From assembly GCA_023266955.1 (NCBI GenBank), contig JAHFOH010000095.1, positions 1 through 5,788 on the forward strand: 5,788 nt of DNA. Direction: 5' to 3'. Position 1 is the first letter of the stretch, and each line of letters starts with the position of its first letter. The translations under genes were made by a program, and so were the position numbers. Below, piece after piece: positions 1-5,665 of this stretch. The notes under the pieces are model-generated. The model did no database searches, was not told where the DNA came from, and saw nothing but the letters and a program-made list of their open reading frames with translations. The stretch comes from Nitrososphaerota archaeon. Lineage in GTDB: Archaea; Thermoproteota; Nitrososphaeria; Nitrososphaerales; JAHFOH01.

Positions 1-23
1 AAGACCCTTACTTCTGGCTGAAA

Positions 24-980
24 TTAGTTCAGCTTATCATCTAGTATTTCGAGAAAATCGTTAAGCCTGTCCTGAGGAATGTAGGCGCCAGAGGCCTTTG
101 GATGACCACCTCCTGATCCACCCAGCATTCCTGCGACCATAGCTATCACAGCGCCCAAATCATGTTTACAGCTCTCCGAGCCCCTCAAGGACACTTCTAC
201 AAATTCCGCCTTACGTCGATATGCAACTCCGACCGGAGTGTCAAAGGCTCCTGTCAAGAAGTTGGCAACGTTCCCTGTCATAGCTTCATCCGTCTCCATG
301 TATGCAAAATTCTTCATCCTTCTTCCCATAGAGCTGATCTCCCTGAGAAGGTTAGCCATCCTCGATGCTTGGAGTCTTGAATAGCGAAGCACATTGACAA
401 TTTCATGTGGGTATCTCATGTCGGCTAGGGATTCTACAACTTTTAGTAGGAATTTGGTATCTCGCCCTCTGTAGGAAATTGCGTACGACAGCATAGTCGC
501 CTCCAGCAAGATGAATTGCCTGTCATAAGCTTCGATTATCCTTCGAGCTATTGGCTGGGCATCTCTGAAATCTGTAACCGCTCCGTAGGCGGCTAGAAGC
601 GCAGCTGCCTTTGGTAACTTTTCCTTGAACTTCAGATACAGAAGGACACTCGTACATTCTCCTGTGGAATGAATTACTTCAATGCCCGCCTTGCTGATTT
701 TCTTAAGCATCTCATCTTTTATGGGATGATGATCGACGTAGGTTACGTGAGAGGTTATTGCGATCCTTGAAAGCTCGGTGAGAAATTCGTCGAATATCTT
801 CTCATTTGTTCCTAGGTCGCAGACGAACAGCTCTTTGACATTGCGAATGTTACGAAGCTGATCAACTATTTCCTCATAATCCGAGAGTATGACTTTGGCT
901 GATTTAACTTTCTTCAAGATCGCCGCTGACGCAAGTCCGTCCACATCCTTGCGATGAGTTACGCACACAACTGGTGCCAT
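24..980 (-). CDS. DHH/DHHA1-family phosphoesterase (RecJ/NrnA-like)
   Basis: Predicted cytosolic metal-dependent phosphoesterase of the DHH superfamily (RecJ, NrnA nanoRNase/pAp phosphatase, archaeal GAN). All expected motifs are visible in the 318 residues: motif I with H9, D12 and D14 (HRKDVDG), motif II with D55 (CDLG), the DHH signature D83-H84-H85, motif IV D137 (AVTDF), and a C-terminal DHHA1 domain with R266 (SLRGSE) and the glycine-rich GGSGGGHPKASGA at 287-299. The metal-binding set appears complete, so activity is expected. The length suits the short two-domain archaeal DHH proteins and is shorter than bacterial RecJ or archaeal GAN. The true substrate (short oligonucleotides, pAp, cyclic dinucleotide products or ssDNA ends) cannot be read from sequence. 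The ATG start lies 15 bases after the stop of the upstream PUA gene, with a weak purine-rich GAAGGA before it, so the two are probably co-transcribed. Family sure; substrate unknown. Confidence 0.93.
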   Translation of the reverse strand: MAPVVCVTHRKDVDGLASAAILKKVKSAKVILSDYEEIVDQLRNIRNVKELFVCDLGTNEKIFDEFLTELSRIAITSHVTYVDHHPIKDEMLKKISKAGIEVIHSTGECTSVLLYLKFKEKLPKAAALLAAYGAVTDFRDAQPIARRIIEAYDRQFILLEATMLSYAISYRGRDTKFLLKVVESLADMRYPHEIVNVLRYSRLQASRMANLLREISSMGRRMKNFAYMETDEAMTGNVANFLTGAFDTPVGVAYRRKAEFVEVSLRGSESCKHDLGAVIAMVAGMLGGSGGGHPKASGAYIPQDRLNDFLEILDDKLN

Positions 981-995
981 TGTTCATGTTCCTTC

Positions 996-1478
996 CTAGT
1001 GGACCTGTCTTCCTGTGTCCCAGAACTTGTCCCGTATGTAATGGATTGTCTTTACCACTGGCCCTCTTGGCATCGTTTTGATGTCTTTGTGGCTTACTAA
1101 ACCGTAGCCCACTGCAATGAATCTGTCTGATTTCTCCTCGTTTACTGCAACTACTTGATTCTTTTCAAATGCTCCGTTCGTCCTAACTATCCCTGGACGC
1201 ATGACATCCGCTCCATTACAGACATATCTTATCGCCCCAACGTCGACTGTAACGCTGGGAAATCCTTTCAGAAGATGCTCATCTTCAACATATGGCAAGA
1301 TATCTTCTCCCAGCTTTACGGCTCTGAAGCTCTCTGCAATCAGTAGTTGATGTTTCTCATCGATTTCGACGACCTTAATCACTTTGGTCTTACCTAAGCT
1401 GGCTGAAGGAGGCCAGGTATTGCGTATCTTGTCGATGATGGCTTCGGACTCGGTCTTGGATAGGGTGTAAATCTTCAA
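996..1478 (-). CDS. MCTS1/Tma20-like PUA-domain RNA-binding protein
   Basis: A 160-residue protein with an N-terminal pre-PUA domain (about 1-75) and a C-terminal PUA domain (about 77-153). The collinear match to remembered eukaryotic MCT-1/Tma20 is clear: GAIRYVCNGADVMRPGI at 81-97 corresponds to GAIKFVLSGANIMCPGL of human MCT-1, and IHYIRDKFWD at 145-154 to IHYLNDGLWH. In eukaryotes MCTS1 with DENR, or the fused eIF2D, acts on the small ribosomal subunit in tRNA/mRNA removal and reinitiation. The archaeal protein is presumably an RNA- or ribosome-binding factor, but its exact job is inference. The start is TTG: an in-frame TAG lies two codons upstream (1482-1484) and the next ATG is residue 93, which would remove the whole first domain. 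It is the first gene of the unit with the DHH phosphoesterase. Confidence 0.88.
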   Translation of the reverse strand: MKIYTLSKTESEAIIDKIRNTWPPSASLGKTKVIKVVEIDEKHQLLIAESFRAVKLGEDILPYVEDEHLLKGFPSVTVDVGAIRYVCNGADVMRPGIVRTNGAFEKNQVVAVNEEKSDRFIAVGYGLVSHKDIKTMPRGPVVKTIHYIRDKFWDTGRQVH

Positions 1479-1580
1479 GAGCTAAGGTCGAGTCCTCCGA
1501 TTATTGCTGATCTCCGACCGAGCAGAGCACTGGAGACTCATAAGCATGTCAAGCTTAACTTAAATAACCGACGGGAAGAC
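1479..1580. promoter_or_regulatory. Divergent promoter region, PUA unit (-) and Sm/eL37 unit (+)
   Basis: This 102-base gap separates two divergent units. On the minus strand a CAATAATC box (about 1500-1508) is centred close to 26 bases ahead of the TTG of the PUA gene, which would give a near-leaderless message. On the plus strand CTTAACTTAAATAA (1554-1567) is the best archaeal TATA candidate for the Sm-like gene. A GGAGGA on the minus strand (about 1493-1498) resembles a Shine-Dalgarno sequence but sits about 15 bases from the TTG, too far for normal use. No clear operator palindrome is seen. Box assignments are by eye only. Confidence 0.5.
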
Positions 1581-1826
1581 GTGCCGCGAACGCCGAAATT
1601 GTCCGTGGACATGGCAGTGAAGGTTCTTGATGAGAGTGTCGGAAAAGTTGTTCTCATTAAGCTGAAGGGGGGCAAAGTTATCAGGGGTCTTCTTCAAGGT
1701 TTCGACCAGCACATGAATCTGGTTCTTGGTAATTCTGAGGACGTTATGGACGAAGGCAAAACGAATAACTTGGGAACAATAGTTGTACGGGGGGACAACG
1801 TAATAATTATCAGTCCATCCCCCTAA
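1581..1826 (+). CDS. Sm-like archaeal protein (SmAP/LSm)
   Basis: Archaeal Sm-like protein, expected to assemble into a ring (usually heptameric) that binds U-rich RNA, functionally comparable to bacterial Hfq. The 81 residues contain the N-terminal helix (about 7-20), the Sm1 motif with KGG and FDQHMNLVL (41-49) and the Sm2 motif VRGDNVIIIS (69-78). The residues known from archaeal Sm structures to form the uridine pocket are present: H44, N46, R70 and D72. The GTG start keeps the complete N-terminal helix. The internal ATG at 1611 (M11) is an alternative that would shorten the helix, and the position of the TATA-like box makes the choice uncertain. Ribosomal protein eL37 follows after 34 bases, a gene pairing conserved across many archaea, so the two are probably one transcript. 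Family certain; start less so. Confidence 0.95.
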   Translation: MPRTPKLSVDMAVKVLDESVGKVVLIKLKGGKVIRGLLQGFDQHMNLVLGNSEDVMDEGKTNNLGTIVVRGDNVIIISPSP

Positions 1827-1860
1827 AAATGCCTGAAAATCTAAAGCGGTGTGCGTGTAA

Positions 1861-2028
1861 ATGACAAAGGGCACTACATCCTTCGGTAAGATGGGTAGCG
1901 GCAAAACCCACATACGCTGCCGTCGCTGTGGTCGTCACTCATTCCATGTGAGGAAGAAGAAGTGTTCCTACTGCGGATTCGGAGGAAGCCCCAAATTCCG
2001 CAAATATGAGTGGATGCCGTATAGGTAA
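1861..2028 (+). CDS. rpl37e: 50S ribosomal protein eL37 (L37e)
   Basis: A 55-codon ORF from ATG at 1861 to TAA at 2026-2028 encodes a short, very basic protein beginning MTKGTTSFGKMGSGKTHIRC. It is recognisable as ribosomal protein eL37, a zinc-ribbon protein of the large subunit that contacts 23S rRNA and is shared by archaea and eukaryotes but absent from bacteria. The four zinc ligands are C20 and C23 (CRRC) and C35 and C38 (CSYC), flanked by the characteristic GRHSFHVRKKK stretch (24-34). The C-terminal GGSPKFRKYEW tail (41-51) is also family-like, and the size is normal. The start is fixed by an in-frame TAA immediately upstream (1858-1860) and by the conserved N-terminus. It follows the Sm-like gene by 34 bases and is probably translated from the same message. 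No convincing Shine-Dalgarno sequence precedes it. Confidence 0.96.
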   Translation: MTKGTTSFGKMGSGKTHIRCRRCGRHSFHVRKKKCSYCGFGGSPKFRKYEWMPYR

Positions 2029-2053
2029 TTTGTAGCATAATCTTGGCACACTA

Positions 2054-2067
2054 AGTTTAAGAATTAT
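2054..2067 (+). promoter_or_regulatory. TATA-like box for the membrane coiled-coil gene
   Basis: The AT-rich stretch AGTTTAAGAATTAT contains two overlapping TATA candidates: TTTAAG, centred about 31 bases upstream of the GTG at 2090, and GAATTAT, centred about 26 upstream. Either would start transcription within a few bases of the start codon, giving a leaderless or nearly leaderless message. It suggests that this gene is transcribed separately from eL37. Confidence 0.45.
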
Positions 2068-2089
2068 CGCGCATTTCTCACTTGCATTA

Positions 2090-2737
2090 GTGCCGGCTTT
2101 GGTTGACTACCCGAGTGTTGTGTTGGGGCTCGCAGTAGGAGGCGTTGGAGCTTCCCTAATTTCCTACCTGATTCTGAAACGAAGTTCTGGCTCCACATCT
2201 GTTGTAAAAGATGTTACTGCCCCCAAGATTCCGATTGAGGCTAAGCTAATTCCCCAGCCAGAGTTAGAGAAAAGTCGTAGAGAAATGAAGACCCTGCGTC
2301 TTGAGAAGGAGTTGCTTGCAAGTGCGATTACACGTGTCTTCGAAGCTGAGGCGGATAGCAAGATAACGAAAGAGGAGAGGGAGCAACTTGTTGCGAAGTA
2401 TAAGCAGCAGTTGAAATCAATTGAGCAGAAGCTGGGGGACGTTGAAGTCTTCATTGAAGTCGGTGAATTAGAAGGACTAAGAGACGAGTTGGTCAATCTA
2501 CTTGAGAGCAAAATAGGTCAGATCGAGAATAGACTCCAAGACGCAAGGGTTAGGCTGGAGCAGCTCAGGGGGCCCTTAGTACCTCTTGAGAAGGCTCGGG
2601 AAATAGAGAAGCCCATTGAAAGAAAGGTTGAGAAGCCAAGACCCAAAGAGGAGAGCGAAGCAGACCGAAAAGTCAGAGAGCTAAGAGACGAGGTACTGGA
2701 AGCCCTAGCGCGACTCGAGCAAATTGATATCGAGTAA
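2090..2737 (+). CDS. Single-pass membrane coiled-coil protein, function unknown
   Basis: I do not recognise a named family. The 215-residue product has one N-terminal hydrophobic segment (about 8-29) followed by basic KRS, so the remainder probably faces the cytoplasm (an N-terminal anchor rather than a cleaved signal). A linker with prolines (about 40-58) leads into a long charged helical region (about 58-160) with heptad-like spacing of leucine and isoleucine, rich in E, K, R and Q. Within it, EVGELEGLRDELVNLLESKI (123-142) looks like a conserved core. A proline/lysine/glutamate hinge (about 160-190) precedes a final short helix (190-213). Such architecture fits a scaffold, an envelope-associated partner or a cell-shape/division factor, but nothing in the sequence selects among these. 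The GTG start is needed to include the membrane segment; the next ATG is residue 66. It sits between eL37 and rpiA, each with its own TATA-like box. Confidence 0.8.
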   Translation: MPALVDYPSVVLGLAVGGVGASLISYLILKRSSGSTSVVKDVTAPKIPIEAKLIPQPELEKSRREMKTLRLEKELLASAITRVFEAEADSKITKEEREQLVAKYKQQLKSIEQKLGDVEVFIEVGELEGLRDELVNLLESKIGQIENRLQDARVRLEQLRGPLVPLEKAREIEKPIERKVEKPRPKEESEADRKVRELRDEVLEALARLEQIDIE

Positions 2738-2759
2738 GGACATTCCTCTTCAGACCATA

Positions 2760-2772
2760 CAACCTTAATCTT
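2760..2772 (+). promoter_or_regulatory. TATA-like box for rpiA
   Basis: CAACCTTAATCTT lies about 40 bases upstream of the TTG start of rpiA. Centred near 2767, it would place the transcript start near 2793 and leave a leader of about 14 bases. A GGAAG directly abutting the TTG is too close to act as a normal Shine-Dalgarno sequence. Confidence 0.4.
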
Positions 2773-2806
2773 CGCCTCTCATAGACTACTACTAGAGTGC
2801 TGGAAG

Positions 2807-3490
2807 TTGTCGAAGCTGGCTGAAGCTACAAATGCTATGGCACGACAAGCGCTAGAGAACGTTAAACCAAAGTTTCTGATAGGATTAGGAAGCGGTTCAA
2901 CTGTAGCCGTCTTCACAAACGCCTTGGGAGAATTCGTTAGGGAGAAGCGGATCGAAGTTCGAGTGCTACCTTCCTCTCTGCAGATTCAGGTCGCCTGTGA
3001 GGCTGCTAGGCTTCAACTTGCAGAACCAAGTCTCGCTCCATACGTCGACCTCACGGTAGATGGAGCTGACCAGATCGACAAACGCTTCAACATGATAAAG
3101 GGAGGCGGGGGAGCTCTGTTCCGGGAGCGAATTCTCCTGTCGGCCGCAAAAAGGAGCATTATTTTGGCTGATGAAAGTAAGTTCGTCGAGATATTGGATA
3201 TGCCAGTACCAGTTGAAGTACATCCGTTTGGAAGAGGGTTGGCTGAACAAAAGCTGAGAGGCATCGGAGGAAAGCCCCATCTTAGAACACAGAACAAGGG
3301 TTATCCCTTCTTCACTGAAAACGGGAACATCATATTGGATGTGGAATTTGGACCGATAGAGAAGCCCCCTGAGCTAAAAAGCGAGATACGAATGTTGCCA
3401 GGGGTGATAGAAGTTGGTCTCTTTGACGAAAAGATCTTCGGTTTTTACAGGGCAAGAACAGACGGCAATGTTGACTTAATCAGGCCGTAG
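2807..3490 (+). CDS. rpiA: Ribose-5-phosphate isomerase A
   Basis: Cytosolic enzyme interconverting ribose 5-phosphate and ribulose 5-phosphate, needed for PRPP, nucleotide and histidine synthesis; in many archaea it works with the ribulose-monophosphate or a partial pentose phosphate route. The 227 residues match the family length (E. coli RpiA is 219). The phosphate loop GLGSGST is at 26-32. The catalytic segment D85-G-A-D88 followed by K98-GGGG and E107 reproduces E. coli D81, D84, K94 and E103 with a constant offset of four. The C-terminal LPGVIEVGLF (197-206) is also typical. All catalytic residues are present. The start is TTG, which puts the phosphate loop at nearly the same distance from the N-terminus as in E. 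coli; ATG at residue 11 would clip the first helix. The gene is convergent with the surface protein gene and ends 72 bases from it. Confidence 0.96.
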   Translation: MSKLAEATNAMARQALENVKPKFLIGLGSGSTVAVFTNALGEFVREKRIEVRVLPSSLQIQVACEAARLQLAEPSLAPYVDLTVDGADQIDKRFNMIKGGGGALFRERILLSAAKRSIILADESKFVEILDMPVPVEVHPFGRGLAEQKLRGIGGKPHLRTQNKGYPFFTENGNIILDVEFGPIEKPPELKSEIRMLPGVIEVGLFDEKIFGFYRARTDGNVDLIRP

Positions 3491-3562
3491 ATTCGAAAGC
3501 CTCACTCTAGCTAACCCAAATCTCAACGATCTCCGGAAGATTCGGGATATTTCTAACAGATT
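3491..3562. other. Convergent intergenic gap
   Basis: These 72 bases lie between the 3' ends of rpiA (+) and the surface-protein gene (-). Neither strand shows a long T-run or a strong hairpin. The only symmetry is a small imperfect palindrome around CCGG (about 3530-3542). Termination of both transcripts must occur here or inside the opposing gene, but no specific terminator can be assigned. Confidence 0.4.
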
Positions 3563-5452
3563 CTAAGCCCTAAATCTTCTTCTTCGCAGTAGAATGAACA
3601 CTGCGGTTAGAAGAATGGGGATAGCTATCAGCCAGAAGCCTATAGTCACATAGATTGGAGGGGGCACATTACTGAGAGGTATTGAGATGGCGTTGTCAGC
3701 ACTGACCGCAACATCGATATGTGTTGTGTTCACTATGTAATTCAGCCAGTAACTACCTGAGTAATACGTGCTGACTCCGTAGCTTCCGGCTGGTAAGCTG
3801 AAGTTTGCCTGACCAGTTCTTCCAGTAATGCCAAAATCAAAGACTCTTCCACCGGAGGAAACTACCACCTGAACTCCCTGTAGCTGAGCTCCAGAATTAT
3901 CCGTAACATCAACCGCAAGGTTGTAGATCTGAGTCCTAATGGAGTACGGTCCGTCATTTGTCACATTGACTTTAGCATCTGCAACGAGTACTCCCTCCCA
4001 GAATGTCAAGAAACCGTATTCTCCTGCAGGATGCCGCGGAAGAGTAATTGCTCCCTTAGCATCTGTCAGAAACGGTAGTCGAATATTCGTGCCATTGGGA
4101 GCTGTGACAAAGATCATGGCGCGATTTATTGGCTCACCAGCGTTTGAAATGAAGTTGAATTGGGGATAGTAGACGGCGGTGCGTATGGTGAAAGTAGACG
4201 CGTTTGTGATACTTATCCCTCGGTCAGCTACGAGGGTCCCGTACCATGACACCTGAACTGTAAAGGGGCCTGTAAATACGGTGAGGTCAAGCTTTCCTTC
4301 AGAGTCGGTGATGCCCCCTTCCACGGCAAGCCCGTTCGAGAGCAAAGTTAACCTTGCTCCTGGAAGAGCCAGTCCTCTGTTGTCTTGGATGATGAAGCGA
4401 ATGGGGAATTGGATTCCTATGCTGAAGAGTGTTGTAGAAAATTCTAGGTAGGGCTCGTAGGTCCCAAACATCTCAAAGTTGAATTTACCATTGTTGTCTA
4501 TGACAGTGATATTGATTCGATATTTGCCCTGAAGTGCGTTTTCAGGATAGGACCATACAATTTCATAAAGAGTGGTGAAGGAGAAGCGGTCTCCCAAGAT
4601 CCTGTTCATGGGCTGATTTGTGATGACACTTCTGTTTGCTGAATCAGTAATGGTGGCTGTTACCTTGTAGATATCGTATCCCCCAAAGGGATCTGTCACC
4701 TCAGCGCTTACAACCACCTTTCTTTGTTCTTCCCTCCAGAACGTGAAGAAGACTTCTCTGGCAGTTGTGTTCGCATCAAGGGTCCTAATCAATTCAGGCT
4801 TGGCGGATTCAGTGGAGGGAAAGATTGCATGACTTGGGTAAAAGGGTGAGTCATACCAGACAGTAACTGCGGTGGTGCTTCCGGAGTTGATTGTTATCTC
4901 AAATTCGAGGGTGTTTCCAGAATTGAAGGTATGTGTAATCTCTGCAGTTAATGTATAACCGAATATTGGTACGTCAACGTAACCTGGGTTTCCAGACGGG
5001 CCACCCTTTACGTCCGGCGAAAGGGCACCCGAATCCCAGACAATTGATCCTTGAGGCCTCTTCTCCCAGAATTGCAGCCCCCATGTAGCGGGGTGAAGTG
5101 CTGTCGAGTTTACGAAGACTATTACTTGCCATGCGCCGCTAAATGTGACGGGTCCAGCAAAGTTGGGGTAAAGATACCAATCGATTTGAATCTTCGGTTG
5201 CCCAATACCTTTGAAGTCAGTATTCTTTACATTTTGAAAGGTCTGATCTGTGTCCATGATGTACTTTGTTGATACTCCTCCGACAGATGGTGGAATAAGG
5301 GTGTAGTGCAGATAGAAGTGCAGAGGCTTGGTGGATGGGCTTGAATGTGCTGGGCTTGTGGCTAGAGGAATTGAGAGCAGTAAGGCTGGCGCTAATAGGA
5401 TGAGCAGAGTGGGGATGCCTAATTTCCGCTTCGTAATGGGTCCGAGCGCCAA
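3563..5452 (-). CDS. Secreted, C-terminally anchored surface protein with tandem Ig-like repeats
   Basis: A 629-residue extracellular protein of unknown specific role. It begins with a Sec-type signal peptide: basic KRK (8-10), a hydrophobic core (about 11-31) and a small-residue region near SPAHS (33-37). An N-terminal beta-rich domain (about 42-215) is followed by an Ig-like segment (about 218-335) and three tandem repeats of about 80 residues (roughly 344-426, 427-510 and 511-592). The repeats share an asparagine/glycine turn, a T-D-x-x-G or T-G-R-T-G turn, an aromatic-rich strand such as VSWYGTLVAD or FLTFWEGVLVAD, and IRT-x-x-Y at the ends of the first two. This resembles carboxypeptidase-regulatory-like or Big-type folds of cell-surface proteins. 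A transmembrane helix (about 598-622) with RRRRFR after it anchors the C-terminus, leaving the bulk outside. At least nine N-x-S/T sequons (for example N115, N314, N417, N454, N575) fit archaeal N-glycosylation. The start is TTG and retains the signal peptide. Adhesion, S-layer association or ligand binding are all possible; no catalytic motif was seen. Confidence 0.87.
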   Translation of the reverse strand: MALGPITKRKLGIPTLLILLAPALLLSIPLATSPAHSSPSTKPLHFYLHYTLIPPSVGGVSTKYIMDTDQTFQNVKNTDFKGIGQPKIQIDWYLYPNFAGPVTFSGAWQVIVFVNSTALHPATWGLQFWEKRPQGSIVWDSGALSPDVKGGPSGNPGYVDVPIFGYTLTAEITHTFNSGNTLEFEITINSGSTTAVTVWYDSPFYPSHAIFPSTESAKPELIRTLDANTTAREVFFTFWREEQRKVVVSAEVTDPFGGYDIYKVTATITDSANRSVITNQPMNRILGDRFSFTTLYEIVWSYPENALQGKYRINITVIDNNGKFNFEMFGTYEPYLEFSTTLFSIGIQFPIRFIIQDNRGLALPGARLTLLSNGLAVEGGITDSEGKLDLTVFTGPFTVQVSWYGTLVADRGISITNASTFTIRTAVYYPQFNFISNAGEPINRAMIFVTAPNGTNIRLPFLTDAKGAITLPRHPAGEYGFLTFWEGVLVADAKVNVTNDGPYSIRTQIYNLAVDVTDNSGAQLQGVQVVVSSGGRVFDFGITGRTGQANFSLPAGSYGVSTYYSGSYWLNYIVNTTHIDVAVSADNAISIPLSNVPPPIYVTIGFWLIAIPILLTAVFILLRRRRFRA

Positions 5453-5618
5453 TATGCTAGTCTAAGGAAAAGGATTATGAATTTGAAAACAGTAACCAGC
5501 CTCTATTCACTACCAGCACATCAGATTATTACGTTCGCTTCATCATATAGCGGATGCGAGGTTGAAAACGCGAGAAATTCTAGATTGCTTTCACTGATTT
5601 CATGAATGCTTTCGTCAA
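5453..5618. other. Non-coding stretch between surface-protein gene and tRNA half
   Basis: Together with the tRNA half and the sequence to 5788 this forms a 336-base stretch without a credible protein gene. It contains the TATA-like box of the surface-protein gene and, further upstream on the minus strand, a second AT-rich CTATATGA (about 5543-5550) that could be an additional promoter element with a leader of roughly 70 bases. No hairpin, repeat or RNA gene could be supported in this part. Confidence 0.4.
5474..5484 (-). promoter_or_regulatory. TATA-like box for the surface-protein gene
   Basis: On the minus strand AAATTCATAAT is centred about 26 bases ahead of the base before the TTG start at 5452. 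That is the canonical archaeal TATA-to-start distance, so the message would be leaderless. The 20 bases just before the TTG are pyrimidine-rich and hold no Shine-Dalgarno sequence, which agrees. Confidence 0.45.
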
Positions 5619-5665
5619 TGGTGGACCGGGCGGGATTTGAACCCGCGACCTCGGCTATGCCAAAG
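5619..5665 (-). tRNA. tRNA-Ala(GGC), 3' half only
   Basis: Read on the minus strand, this is the 3' portion of a tRNA. The anticodon loop is TTGGCAT (5657-5663) with U33 and anticodon GGC (alanine). Next come the 3' anticodon strand AGCCG (5652-5656), variable loop AGGTC (5647-5651), T-stem GCGGG/CCCGC enclosing TTCAAAT (5630-5646), 3' acceptor strand CCGGTCC (5623-5629), discriminator A73 (5622) and an encoded CCA (5619-5621). U at position 70 and A73 agree with alanine identity (G3-U70). The 5' half is missing: the bases directly upstream (CTTCT) pair with only three of five anticodon-strand bases, and no sequence able to pair with CCGGTCC, and no D-arm, occurs up to 5788. Homology therefore seems to begin at about nucleotide 30, next to the anticodon loop. 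It is either a remnant left by integration into a tRNA gene, a trans-spliced tRNA half, or an exon after a very long intron. Confidence 0.8.

Noticed and set aside
162..380. 72-residue plus-strand ORF opposite the DHH gene
   Set aside because: It lies entirely within the coding region for the DHHA1 part and has no domain or upstream signal. The small plus-strand ORFs at 1155-1346, 3939-4169 and 5051-5272 are rejected for the same reason.
1560..1913. 117-residue minus-strand ORF
   Set aside because: It is antisense to the clearly identified Sm-like and eL37 genes and reads as low-likelihood protein.
2164..2511. 115-residue minus-strand ORF, serine-rich
   Set aside because: It is the antisense shadow of the coiled-coil gene; the serine/leucine/phenylalanine bias is what reverse-strand glutamate/lysine/leucine codons produce.
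2966..3297. Two overlapping minus-strand ORFs inside rpiA
   Set aside because: Both are antisense to a complete, catalytic-residue-intact rpiA and show no recognisable features.
3528..3545. Hairpin terminator between the convergent genes
   Set aside because: The palindrome around CCGG is short and imperfect and has no adjacent T-run.
5521..5546. Possible C/D-box guide RNA on the minus strand (ATGATGA followed by CTGA)
   Set aside because: Only one C-like and one D-like box occur, 15 bases apart, longer than the usual archaeal guide spacing, and there is no C'/D' pair or terminal stem.
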